Origin: JBBDSV01 sp040904785
GTDB lineage: Bacteria > Actinomycetota > Nitriliruptoria > Nitriliruptorales > Nitriliruptoraceae
Direction: 5' to 3'
NCBI GenBank assembly: GCA_040904785.1
Contig: JBBDSV010000050.1
Span: 1 to 37,026 of the forward strand
DNA length: 37,026 nucleotides
Both the position numbers and the translations under genes were made by a program. The notes under the pieces are model-generated. The model searched no databases and was not told the origin of the DNA. It saw nothing but the letters and a program-made list of their open reading frames with translations. Within the stretch, counting starts at the first letter, position 1. Each line of letters starts with the position of its first letter. Of the stretch, positions 7,674 through 20,309 are shown one piece after another.

Positions 7674-8231
7674 GTGCCGGTGATCGAACGCGCCCTGGCC
7701 GTGCTGGCGCTCGTGGCTCTGGCGATCGCCGTCGTCGTCGGCCTGCTCGTGGCGCGACGTCGGGTTCCCACATGGTTGGCCGAGGACGTCGCCCTGCCGA
7801 CCGCGACGGCGATCGCCACTGTGGCGACGCTCGGGTCGCTGGCCATGTCGGAGATCGCGGGCTATGTGCCGTGCACACTCTGCTGGTATCAGCGGATCGC
7901 GATGTACCCACTCGTCATCGTGCTCGCCGTAGCGGCGGCGCGACGTGACGCCCAGGTCTGGCGCACGGCCGTGCCGATTGCCGCGATCGGTGCGTCGGTG
8001 TCCGTCTGGCACATCGCCGTCGAACGCCGCCCGTCGCTCGGAGGCGCGACATGTGATCCGGCGGCACCCTGCGCGGTCCGATGGGTCGAGGAGTTTGGCT
8101 TTCTCACGCTGCCGACGATGGCCGGCATTGCATTTTTGGCGATCATCGTCCTCGTGCTGGCCGCGCGGACACCGTTGATGTCCACCGCGACGTCGGCCAT
8201 CGGGCACGATGGCAACACGGCCGCCCGCTGA
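7674..8231 (+). CDS. DsbB/BdbC-type disulfide bond formation membrane protein
   Basis: 185-residue polytopic membrane protein of the DsbB/BdbC family, which reoxidises an extracytoplasmic thiol oxidase and passes electrons to quinone. The first Cys pair is in CTLCWYQR (Cys67, Cys70) and the second pair is Cys127 and Cys133 (GGATCDPAAPCAVRW), both on predicted extracytoplasmic loops. Hydrophobic segments flank them, including an N-terminal ALAVLALVALAIAVVVGLLV. The GTG start at 7674 has GGAGG 6 bases upstream and sits 1 base after the dciA stop. The next gene encodes a WCPAC thioredoxin-like protein, a natural partner. No quinone-site residue was assigned. Confidence 0.88.
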   Translation: MPVIERALAVLALVALAIAVVVGLLVARRRVPTWLAEDVALPTATAIATVATLGSLAMSEIAGYVPCTLCWYQRIAMYPLVIVLAVAAARRDAQVWRTAVPIAAIGASVSVWHIAVERRPSLGGATCDPAAPCAVRWVEEFGFLTLPTMAGIAFLAIIVLVLAARTPLMSTATSAIGHDGNTAAR

Positions 8232-8306
8232 CGCACCCAAGACCCTCGTCGGCGGGCCACCGTCTGCAGCCCGACCGATGCCCGAGGGCAGCCCGAGAGG
8301 ATTCGC

Positions 8307-8951
8307 ATGGCACCCCCGAAGCGCTCGTCAGCCCGCCCGTCGCGCCCCCGAGTCTGGCTCGTCCTGGCGGCAGCTGCGGTCGTCGCATTGGCTGTCGGTG
8401 TCGCCGTGCTCACCGCCGCGGAGCCGCCGGCGCAGACTTCGGCCGACGTCTCCCGGCCAGTAGAAGTCGAGGGAGCACCCTTGCCGCCGCACAACCCGCA
8501 GGCGTCCCAGGATCCCGCGGTGGGGACGGCCGCGCCGATCGTGCGTGGATCCGACTTCGCTGGCGAGCCGGTGGCGGTCGAAGCCAACGGTAGGGCGCAG
8601 CTCGTCGCGTTCATGGCGTCGTGGTGTCCGGCCTGCCAGCAGGAGCTGCCCCACATCGTCGAATGGATGGAGGCGGGCGAGGTTCCCGCCGACGTCGACC
8701 TCGTCCTCGTCTCCACGTTCCATGACGAGACGCGTCCGAACTGGCCGCCGCAGGAGTGGTTCGCCGACGAGGGCTACACGGGCACCGTGCTGGTCGATGA
8801 CGTCGACAGCACGGTCGCGCGAACCTTCGGGCTCAGCGGCACACCGTTCTGGGTGGGAATCGATCCTGACGGCGTCGTGAAGTTCCGCACGTCCGGCGTC
8901 ATCGAACGCCAGGACCTCGTCGGACTCGCCGAATTCTTGACCACGTCGTGA
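8307..8951 (+). CDS. Membrane-anchored thioredoxin-like (TlpA/DsbE-type) protein
   Basis: 214-residue exported thiol-disulfide oxidoreductase. A basic N-terminus precedes one hydrophobic segment (VWLVLAAAAVVALAVGVAVL, about 16-36), a likely uncleaved anchor or signal; there is no lipobox Cys. A Pro-rich stretch leads to a thioredoxin fold with the active site WCPAC (Cys107, Cys110) and the cis-Pro loop GTPF. It probably oxidises, reduces or isomerises cell-envelope protein thiols with the DsbB-like protein encoded 75 bp upstream. The ATG at 8307 has an AGAGG run upstream. The 242-bp gap to gyrB suggests it ends its transcript. Confidence 0.87.
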   Translation: MAPPKRSSARPSRPRVWLVLAAAAVVALAVGVAVLTAAEPPAQTSADVSRPVEVEGAPLPPHNPQASQDPAVGTAAPIVRGSDFAGEPVAVEANGRAQLVAFMASWCPACQQELPHIVEWMEAGEVPADVDLVLVSTFHDETRPNWPPQEWFADEGYTGTVLVDDVDSTVARTFGLSGTPFWVGIDPDGVVKFRTSGVIERQDLVGLAEFLTTS

Positions 8952-9193
8952 CGCGACGGTCACATCGGTTCGGCGGTCACGGCGTGCCACGCGCCGCCGG
9001 CCGAGGAATGCCTGAGGAGGCCCGATCGGGCGTCTAGGTACGGGGGTACTTGCCCGGGGGTCTTCGCGCACACGGCGCGTCAGGCGAGCCGGAAACGGGG
9101 CTGCGGCTGCTACCATGGGCTCAACGACGGGCGCATACTGTGCGTTCTCCGCGCAACCCCGCGCGATCCTTCGTCCGAATGAGAGGCTTCCGC

Positions 9194-11194
<2,001 letters not shown>

Positions 11195-11195
11195 C

Positions 11196-11402
11196 GTGGG
11201 TCGTCAACTGCTCTGGGTCGGCATGGCGCTGCTGGCTGCTCCACTGCTCGTGTTTGCGACCGCGCCGGAGCTGTGGGGTGGTGTCACGGCCAACACCCTC
11301 GGGGTGTACGGCGCGGTGATGCTCGCTGGTGCGCCGGGGCTGGTCGTCCTCGTCGTTGCTGCGACGCGGCGCCGACGACAGATGCACGACGCGCAGGACT
11401 GA
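11196..11402 (+). CDS. Small two-helix membrane protein between gyrB and gyrA
   Basis: 68-residue protein of unknown function. It starts with GTG 1 base after the gyrB stop, so it is probably translated by coupling to gyrB. Two hydrophobic helices are visible (LLWVGMALLAAPLLVFATA and VYGAVMLAGAPGLVVLVVAA), followed by a basic tail RRRRQ ending MHDAQD. I recognise no family. Codon use and GC resemble its neighbours. It is supported by its position, hydrophobic pattern and the 34-49 bp gap to gyrA, but it could be a non-conserved frame. Confidence 0.6.
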   Translation: MGRQLLWVGMALLAAPLLVFATAPELWGGVTANTLGVYGAVMLAGAPGLVVLVVAATRRRRQMHDAQD

Positions 11403-11451
11403 CGATGCGTGGGCGCACCGTTGTCGGTGCGAGCAGATGACTGGAGAACCT

Positions 11452-14006
<2,555 letters not shown>

Positions 14007-14010
<4 letters not shown>

Positions 14011-14441
14011 TCCGGTCACGGACGCTTCGGGCTGCCGGGGTGCTGCTGGTGGCCGTATTGGCCGTCGCGTGCGGTAATGGCAACAATCCGTTCGACCTCA
14101 CCGTAGGGATGTGCTTCGACGACCCTGATGTCGACGACGGACGTGTCCATGAGGTGACGACCGCAGACTGCGAGCAGCCGCACGACAACGAGGTGTATTG
14201 GGTCATCGAATTGCCCGATGGCGACTTCCCCGGCGTCGAGGACATCAGCGTCATCGCCGACGAGGGCTGTCTGGCCGCATTCCCCGAGGCCATCGGTGAG
14301 GACTATCTCGAGTCGGACTACTTTGCGAGCTATCTGGCGCCGAGCGCCGGATCGTGGGCGGACGGCGACCGCTCGATCGTGTGTTATGCGTTCGACCAGG
14401 ATGGTCCGGTCACCGGTTCGGTACGGACGAACGCCGGGTAG
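14007..14441 (+). CDS. Septum-formation-domain lipoprotein
   Basis: 144-residue predicted lipoprotein: basic N-terminus, hydrophobic stretch and a lipobox LAVAC (Cys22). The mature part resembles the septum-formation domain family (PF13845), with the pattern VGMCFDD, then DCEQPHDNEVYW and later DEGCLAAF, giving paired Cys residues that probably form disulfides outside the cell. GTG at 14007 overlaps the gyrA stop, with GAGGAGG about 5 bases upstream. The molecular role of this family is unclear. Linkage to gyrA and a DUF3566 gene is common in Actinomycetota, to my recollection. The nearby DsbB/thioredoxin pair could serve proteins like this one. Confidence 0.78.
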
Positions 14442-14499
14442 CACCGTCGTCACCGTCGAACGCGACGGCTACGATCCTGCCTTCGGCCAGGAGGTCGCT

Positions 14500-15144
14500 G
14501 TGGCACGTCGGCGTTTCACGGTGAAGCGAATCGACCCGTGGTCGGTGCTGAAGTTCGGCGCACTGGCCAACGTGGCGCTGCTGGCCATCTTCCTGCTGGC
14601 GATGACGGTGGTCTGGTTCATCGTCGACCGACTCATGATCGTCGATCAGATCTGCGGGATTGCGGCCGACATCGGGTTCTCGGAGTGCGGACTGAGCGGC
14701 GGCAACATGTTCCGCGCGGCGCTGTTCCTCGGGCTGCTGTGGACGGTGGTGCAGACCGCGATTGTCGTGTTCCTCGCATTTCTGCACAACCTCATCGCCG
14801 ACCTGACCGGCGGTGTCGTCATTGCCGTGCTCGACGAGGCCATCGAGGCGCCGCCGTCGTCGGACACGCGGCGAGCGACCTCGCCCGAGCATGCCCGACC
14901 CGATGCGACTGCGGCGATGCCGAGTTCGGCGACCGGCCGCGTGGCCGCACCGCGCCGATCGGGCGGTGACCAACCGCGCACGCCTACGTCTCCGGCAACG
15001 TCGACGTCGCGCTCGGCGCAAGCGCCGCCAACTCCACGGCGTTCGACCCGTGCACCGCAGGACACGCCCCGCACTGGTGAGACGCCGCCGTCGCCGCGGC
15101 CACGGCGCGACAGTGGTGATGACCAGCTCTTCGGCGGCGGTTGA
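14500..15144 (+). CDS. DUF3566 transmembrane protein
   Basis: 214-residue membrane protein. The N-terminal part (ARRRFTVKRIDPWSVLKFG) matches the start of the DUF3566 family, which is usually encoded directly after gyrA in Actinomycetota. Two membrane helices follow (about 28-48 and 76-98), with the loop containing DQICGIAADIGF between them and the amphipathic stretch LIADLTGGVVIAVLDE after. The C-terminal ~95 residues are a disordered Arg/Pro/Ser/Thr-rich tail. GTG at 14500 has CAGGAGG 5 bases upstream. In corynebacteria and mycobacteria homologues are reported to link to cell-envelope or division functions; I would not assign a precise role. Confidence 0.85.
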   Translation: MARRRFTVKRIDPWSVLKFGALANVALLAIFLLAMTVVWFIVDRLMIVDQICGIAADIGFSECGLSGGNMFRAALFLGLLWTVVQTAIVVFLAFLHNLIADLTGGVVIAVLDEAIEAPPSSDTRRATSPEHARPDATAAMPSSATGRVAAPRRSGGDQPRTPTSPATSTSRSAQAPPTPRRSTRAPQDTPRTGETPPSPRPRRDSGDDQLFGGG

Positions 15145-15154
15145 TCGCTCGGCG

Positions 15155-15184
15155 TTCGCGGGGTTGAAGGCGGCTCGCTACGCT
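15155..15184 (+). promoter_or_regulatory. Possible tRNA-Ile promoter
   Basis: TTCGCG (15155-15160), an 18-bp spacer and TACGCT (15179-15184) could form a weak σA-type promoter 25 bp before the tRNA. The same layout (TTCGCC, 18 bp, TACCCT) precedes the tRNA-Leu at the other end of the window. A GGCGGC/GCCGCC hairpin (15169-15192) overlaps the -10, so the region could instead be a terminator for the DUF3566 gene. Confidence 0.3.
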
Positions 15185-15209
15185 TCGCCGCCGCGGGTTC
15201 GCCGCACAC

Positions 15210-15265
<56 letters not shown>

Positions 15266-15284
<19 letters not shown>

Positions 15285-15937
15285 CCGTCACCGGCATCGT
15301 CCGGGCTTCCACCGGCCGCATCAAGCGTCGCGCGCGCTTGCGCAACGAGATGAGATTCACCGGCCGCCGCGAACGCCCGGAGGGCTGAAGCGGCTTCGGA
15401 TGCGGCCGCCGCTTTCGTTCGCTCGTCGGCATCCGCCGATCGCGACGCGGCGAGCGTGAGCAACGATCGCGCGACCGTAAGGTCACGAATCCCGTCGTCA
15501 TGCAGCTGCTGCTGTTCGGTGAGCGCTGCCGTTGCCGCCCCGGCGATCCGCTGCATCGTCGAAGCACTGTCGGTTCCGGCGAGCCGTGCCCACGGGGCGG
15601 TGAGCGCCGCGACTCGGGGCAGCACGTGGACACGCGCGGCGGCAGGGGCTTCGGCGACGAGCGCTTCGGCGTCTGCAAGATGCTGGAGGGCGACGCTCGC
15701 GTCTGTGGATGCTGCATCGGGCGCCCTCTCGGCGGCGACCACCAAGCAGGCCGCTGCAAGCAGATGCGCTTCGGCGCGTACGAGTGACGGCACATCGCCG
15801 CCGGCCGTCTCGATCGTGTCGGCTCCGCGCCTCGCCAGCGCACGCCACGTCGGCGCGACGTCGCCACCAGCCGGCTCGTCGGCGGCCGAACCGAGCGCGC
15901 GGTCGGCATCTTCGATGAATGTCTGCACGGCGCTCAT
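15266..15937 (-). CDS. Ala-rich protein of unknown function, operon with membrane protein
   Basis: 223-residue protein, very Ala-rich and probably all-helical, without signal peptide or membrane segment, so presumably cytoplasmic. I recognise no family. It has one weak Leu/Ala repeat-like region (HLLAAACLVVAAERAPDAAS, then LQHLADAEALVAEAPAAA) that may form helical-hairpin pairs. The frame is open upstream to 16237, but the ATG at 15937 overlaps the stop of the upstream 732-residue membrane protein gene (ATGA), so the two are coupled and probably interact. Its C-terminal codons and stop lie on the antisense strand of tRNA-Ile. It could be a cytoplasmic partner of the membrane protein's C-terminal helical region. 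Confidence 0.7.
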
Positions 15938-18132
15938 GGGAAGTCGTAGAGCCCTTCGAGGACGTCGAAGTTGTCCTGGATCTGGCCGACACGGTCCTGA
16001 CCGCCGCGCACGTACTTGACGGCCTTGAGCATCGCGCGGCTGGCTTCCTCGGAGGTCTCCTGCACCGGCAGCCACGCCTGTGCGTATTCGCCCGCGTCGC
16101 CACCGGTCAGTTTGGCGATCGGTTCCATCATCGGCGTGGCGATCGAGTCCGCGAACGGTTGGAAGAGGCGCCCTCCGGCCTCGGCCATCCACCGATACCA
16201 CACGACGGCTTCCTGCATCCGCGGCGGGACATCCCACTGATCAAGCGTGTCGATCGTCTCGGTTCCGACTTCGACGAAGTGGGTGTAGGCGTCGGCGGTC
16301 TCCTTGATCGTGCCCAGCGTGTCGCCGATCTCCTCGGTGTGGAGCTCATTCTTGATCGCGGTTGCGTCGTCCTCGCCGAACAGCTCATCGACCCACCCGG
16401 TGAGTTTGTCGCGGGCGTCCAACAGCGTCTGCGCCGTGTCCGACAACCACCTGCTGGCACCGGTGCCGGCGAAGTCATCGCTCCCGTCGGCTGCGGCGTC
16501 GATCGTGTCGGTCGGTGGCGGCGCGTCAGCAGCGTCTGCGCCGGCCACGGCACCCGCTGCCGCCGGAGACACCGGTGCTGGGGGTGGTGTTGCGTTCGAT
16601 GGTGGCGGAGCCGCAGGATCGGCGACGGGGGTCGTTTCGACGACCTCGGTCGGTGGCACGGCCGGTGCCGGTGGGACGGGATCCGGAACGCCGTCGAGCG
16701 GATCGGGACGCGTCACGGCCGGCGGCGCATCGGCGCCTGCGACTGGCTCGCCGGCCGGCGGCGCCAGCGGTTCGGGCTCCGGTTGTTGATTGGCGATGGT
16801 CGTCTGCGCATCGCCAGGCCGAAGTTCGGTCGCGGTCCCGGTGCCGGATGACGCGTCCGCCGCGGGTGGGCCGTCGGGGCTCACCGCCGGTCTCTCACCG
16901 ACCGTCGTAGTTCGCACGACGGCGACGTCAGCGTCCGGTCGATACACCTCGACGGGCTCACCGTCGATCTCGACGGTCATCGTCGCGTCGCCGCTGCTGG
17001 CCTCGAGCCCGATCCCGGGCAGATCGTCGGCGCTGGCGACGACCAACGTCTCGCCGCCGACCTCGACCGTCTGGCGGCCCGCGTCGCGCAGCGCGTCGAG
17101 CGCCGCGTGGCCGTGCAGCTGGTCAGTGGATCCTCCGCCACTGCGGGTGGGAATGCGGTCGAGCTGCCCGAGCGTCTCCGCGGCCTCGCGCGCCGCACCT
17201 GCGGCGAGCCCGATGACTCCCATCGCGGTCATGGTGGCCGCGGTCGCGCCGATGGGGTTGTCCAGCGGATCACCGGGCAGGCCAAACACGAACCCGCCGG
17301 TGCACCGCTCACCGTTCGGAAAGACGAGATCCATACGGACCTCGTAGAGGCCTGCGCCCATGATCGCCAACGCGTCGACGCCGATTGCTCCGCTGTCGGT
17401 GGTGGGACCCGACGAATCCTCGGCACGAGGTTCGCCATCACCTGCCACGCCGAAGACCTCGACGCCGGCGAAGTACACGCCGAGGCTGCCGGACATCTCG
17501 TCGCTGGGCGCGCTGAAGCTGTAGGCGAGCGCGCCGCCTTCCGCCACCGAGATCACGTCGTCGCGGTCGCGCGCGTCGACCGATTGCCCGTTGACGGCAA
17601 GCGAGCACGGTCCGTTCAAATCGGCGAGCGCAGGGACGGCGACGATGCCGGTGACTCCGATTGAGACCGCCGCGATGATCACGACGCGCATCAGCGCCGT
17701 CGCTGCGGTCGCCGAGCCGCGAGTGTGCGGTGTTGCGTACCCGAATTTCGCGAGCCGACGGTTGTGCGCGGCGACCGTGAACCACCAGAAGACCGATGGG
17801 ACGAGCACGCCGGACGCGACGCCGATGACCAGTGCCCGAATGAGCGTTGCGCGATCGAACAGGCTCACCTGGTATTGCTGGAGCAGGAGCGCGCCACCCA
17901 CGGTGGCCAGTACGCTGGCGACGAGTCCGTAGAGCCGGACCCGCGGGCGCCAGTGCAGCAGCTGTGGTGGGTTAGGCGGTTGTTCGGCGGAGCGGCGACG
18001 CGTTCGACGGAGCCGAACCACCCACGGGAGCAGTAGCACGAAGACGATGCCGAAGCCGAGCCCACCCAGCCCGTACTGCCAGGTGAGGAAGGCGACCGCG
18101 CCGAATGCGATCACGCGGGACACGGGCCACAT
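15934..18132 (-). CDS. Large multidomain membrane protein of unknown function
   Basis: 732 residues. The N-terminal ~170 residues hold about five hydrophobic helices (5-39, 68-90, 95-120, 145-170). An extracytoplasmic β-like domain (about 171-285) follows, with two Cys residues (NGPCSLAVNG and GERCTGG) that may form a disulfide. A further hydrophobic segment is near 290-312 (TAMGVIGLAAGAAREAAE). A region of ~100 residues with IDGEPVEVYRPD leads to a long Pro/Ala-rich linker (about 415-540). The C-terminal ~190 residues are helical and charged. No catalytic motif is recognisable. GC and codon use match the neighbours. ATG at 18132 is the first usable start. It heads a two-gene operon. The architecture suggests an envelope sensor or scaffold, which is inference only. 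Confidence 0.75.
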   Translation of the reverse strand: MWPVSRVIAFGAVAFLTWQYGLGGLGFGIVFVLLLPWVVRLRRTRRRSAEQPPNPPQLLHWRPRVRLYGLVASVLATVGGALLLQQYQVSLFDRATLIRALVIGVASGVLVPSVFWWFTVAAHNRRLAKFGYATPHTRGSATAATALMRVVIIAAVSIGVTGIVAVPALADLNGPCSLAVNGQSVDARDRDDVISVAEGGALAYSFSAPSDEMSGSLGVYFAGVEVFGVAGDGEPRAEDSSGPTTDSGAIGVDALAIMGAGLYEVRMDLVFPNGERCTGGFVFGLPGDPLDNPIGATAATMTAMGVIGLAAGAAREAAETLGQLDRIPTRSGGGSTDQLHGHAALDALRDAGRQTVEVGGETLVVASADDLPGIGLEASSGDATMTVEIDGEPVEVYRPDADVAVVRTTTVGERPAVSPDGPPAADASSGTGTATELRPGDAQTTIANQQPEPEPLAPPAGEPVAGADAPPAVTRPDPLDGVPDPVPPAPAVPPTEVVETTPVADPAAPPPSNATPPPAPVSPAAAGAVAGADAADAPPPTDTIDAAADGSDDFAGTGASRWLSDTAQTLLDARDKLTGWVDELFGEDDATAIKNELHTEEIGDTLGTIKETADAYTHFVEVGTETIDTLDQWDVPPRMQEAVVWYRWMAEAGGRLFQPFADSIATPMMEPIAKLTGGDAGEYAQAWLPVQETSEEASRAMLKAVKYVRGGQDRVGQIQDNFDVLEGLYDFP

Positions 18133-18348
18133 GCGAGCCCCTTGTACGACGAGCTGACCCTAGGACGACGCGTCGGGGCTGCCCAGGGAAAGATTGCTGC
18201 TGGTGCTCAGGGCGCACACGGGTATTCGATTCGGGTCGCGGGCGTCGCCTCGACGTGCGGTACGCGGGATTCGGCGACCGATGGGCCGTCCACGATGGCC
18301 GCGAGAGGGCTAGCATCAACCGACCAGCACCCGACCGAGGAGCCGACG

Positions 18349-18612
18349 ATGGCGAAACGACTGTCCAAGAAGGTCGCCAAGCTGGAACAGCAGGCCGACG
18401 AGTTGCGCAAGCGCGCCGAGAAGCGCGGCCACGAATTGCAGTCCCGTGCTGCTGAACGCATCGAGCGCCTGCAGCCCGAACCGGAACGTCGCAGCCGCAA
18501 GGGGTTGGTCGCGTTCCTGCTGGCAGCAGCCGCTGCCGTCGGATTCGTCGCGAAGCGCAAGCGCGATCAGGAGCTGGACGAATCGCTGTGGGAAGATCCC
18601 AAGTCCTTGTGA
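18349..18612 (+). CDS. Small coiled-coil, single-helix membrane protein
   Basis: 87-residue protein with a basic coiled-coil N-terminus (KKVAKLEQQADELRKRAEKR, about 7-40), one hydrophobic helix (LVAFLLAAAAAVGFVA, about 52-67) and an acidic C-terminus ending DESLWEDPKSL. ATG at 18349 has GAGGAG 6 bases upstream; the frame is open further upstream without a credible start. I know of no assigned function, though it resembles short YtxH-like membrane proteins in layout. It diverges from the 732-residue membrane protein gene across a 216-bp promoter region. A DnaA-box-like cluster lies downstream. Confidence 0.72.
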   Translation: MAKRLSKKVAKLEQQADELRKRAEKRGHELQSRAAERIERLQPEPERRSRKGLVAFLLAAAAAVGFVAKRKRDQELDESLWEDPKSL

Positions 18613-18617
18613 CACGA

Positions 18618-18688
18618 ATTCCACACGTGTGAGTACAGATGTGGAATCACGACCACCGGATCATCCACATCCCCACAGGTTGTCCACA
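18618..18688. promoter_or_regulatory. DnaA-box-like cluster upstream of solute-binding gene
   Basis: TTGTCCACA (18680-18688) is a perfect actinobacterial DnaA box, and TCATCCACA (18661-18669) differs from TTATCCACA by one base. Weaker ATTCCACA (18618-18625) and ATGTGGAAT (18639-18647) elements lie just upstream. All are on a 110-bp gap between two plus-strand genes. This could be a DnaA-regulated promoter or a DnaA-titration site. Confidence 0.5.
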
Positions 18689-18722
18689 GCTTCAGCGCGA
18701 ATTCGCGCGTTGAGCGCACATT

Positions 18723-20309
18723 ATGCGCGCTAGGTGGGCTCGTAGTTTGCCGGTTGGACCCGCTTGGCGTGCACTGGCCGGACTGACTGCCGTGTTCGCT
18801 GCGGCCGGGTGTGCCGTGCCGACGAGCGGCGAGGCGCGTGACGACGTCTCCGAGATGACCCCGCCGCAGTCCGACGGGATGTTCGTCGCGGTGGTCGGTG
18901 CTGGACCGGACGCAGCTGATCCACACGCCGCGAGCACGGCTGCCGCTGTGTTCGCGGCGATCTATGACACGCTCATTGTTCCCGGCACGGATCTCGCGCT
19001 TCGGCCTGCGCTGGCGACGGCGTGGATGTCGAATGACACGGCGACGCAATGGCGACTCACGTTGCGCGACGACGTCCACTTCCACGACGGCCGGCCGATG
19101 ACCGCCACCGATGTCGTCGCCTCACTCGAGCGCCTCCGCGCGGACGGACCCCATGCGTGGCGCCTCGCAGAGGTCGCCACCATCGAGGCGACCGGTGACC
19201 ACTCCGTCGAGATCACGGCTGGCCAGCCGATGCCACAACTGCCCGCACGCCTGGCGGGGGCAAGTCAACTCGCCATCGTTCCGGCCGACACGCCGACCGA
19301 TCCGTCGGCACTGCCGGTCGGGACCGGACCGTTTCGCGTTGTCGACGCCCGTGACGACGTGGTGCGCGTGACGCGGTTCGTCGATCACTGGGGCAATCCG
19401 GCCGAACTCGAGGCAATCGAATTTCGCACGGTCAGCGATCCGGACGTGAGGCTTGCGGGCGTCGAGCGAGACATCTACCACTGGGTCGATGCCGCCGGGA
19501 GCGCGGAGATCGCCGACCGTGTTGCGGGCACGGCGTCGGTTGGTGACGTCGCGAGCGCTGAAACGGTCTACCTCGCGCTCAACCACCGGCGGACACCGTT
19601 TGACGAGGTGACGGTGCGCCGATCCATTGCCCGGGCGGTCGACCGCTCCCGGCTCGTCACCGAGGCGTTCGCCGGTCGCGCAGAGCCGAACACCAGTGGG
19701 ATACTGGACGCTTCCGTGTGGTCGCATGATGACCAGGTGCTGCGGCGTGCGGGGGCGGTGGCGACGGCGCTGTCGCCCGGGGAGCACGCGGCTGCGCTCG
19801 GTGACGACCCGGTGGAACTGCTTGTCACCGACGCGATCGCGGGGATGGTGCCGGCCGCGCGCGCACTCGTCCGCCAACTCGACGAGATCGGCGTGTCGGT
19901 CATCGTCCGCGTCGAACCGCTGGACACGTGGCTCGACCGTCGTCGACGGGGCGACTTCGATGCGCTCGTCGCGACGTGGTCTGGCGCCGTCGATCCCTTC
20001 GATGCCTACCACCAGCAACATCACTCGATGGGGCGACTCAATTTCCAGGGCTTCGTTGACCCCGATGTCGATGCGGCGCTGGAACGGGCGCAGGCGACGG
20101 CCGATGTCGAGCGGCGGCGACCCGCCTACGACGAGGCGGTGTCGGCGATCATCGGCGACGTTTCGTACGTCTATCTGGCGAATCCACACGTCACCGAGAT
20201 CATCGGTCAGCGGGTGCGGGGCTACAACGTGCATCCGCTCGGATGGCCCGACTTCACCGCGGTCATGGTCGAGGCCGAATCGCGGGTTCCACGCGTCACT
20301 GCGCCGTGA
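18723..20309 (+). CDS. ABC-type family 5 solute-binding lipoprotein
   Basis: 528-residue extracytoplasmic binding protein of the SBP_bac_5 (oligopeptide/dipeptide or related) family. The N-terminus has Arg residues, a hydrophobic stretch and a lipobox FAAAGC (Cys30). The family core shows LRPALATAWMSNDTATQWRL, the FHDGRPMTATDVVASLERL motif and VGTGPFRVV. No permease or ATPase gene is adjacent, so the transporter partner is elsewhere or the protein acts as a binding or sensing factor. ATG at 18723 lacks a clear ribosome site; a TTG at 18747 is possible but would lose the basic signal-peptide end. The 3' end overlaps the convergent plsC-type gene by 14 bp. Substrate unknown. Confidence 0.88.
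   Translation: MRARWARSLPVGPAWRALAGLTAVFAAAGCAVPTSGEARDDVSEMTPPQSDGMFVAVVGAGPDAADPHAASTAAAVFAAIYDTLIVPGTDLALRPALATAWMSNDTATQWRLTLRDDVHFHDGRPMTATDVVASLERLRADGPHAWRLAEVATIEATGDHSVEITAGQPMPQLPARLAGASQLAIVPADTPTDPSALPVGTGPFRVVDARDDVVRVTRFVDHWGNPAELEAIEFRTVSDPDVRLAGVERDIYHWVDAAGSAEIADRVAGTASVGDVASAETVYLALNHRRTPFDEVTVRRSIARAVDRSRLVTEAFAGRAEPNTSGILDASVWSHDDQVLRRAGAVATALSPGEHAAALGDDPVELLVTDAIAGMVPAARALVRQLDEIGVSVIVRVEPLDTWLDRRRRGDFDALVATWSGAVDPFDAYHQQHHSMGRLNFQGFVDPDVDAALERAQATADVERRRPAYDEAVSAIIGDVSYVYLANPHVTEIIGQRVRGYNVHPLGWPDFTAVMVEAESRVPRVTAP

Noticed and set aside
14513..14527. GTTTCACGGTGAAGC near the DUF3566 start, resembling parS
   Set aside because: It carries an extra base in the centre, which breaks the dyad spacing of the ParB site, and it lies in conserved coding sequence.
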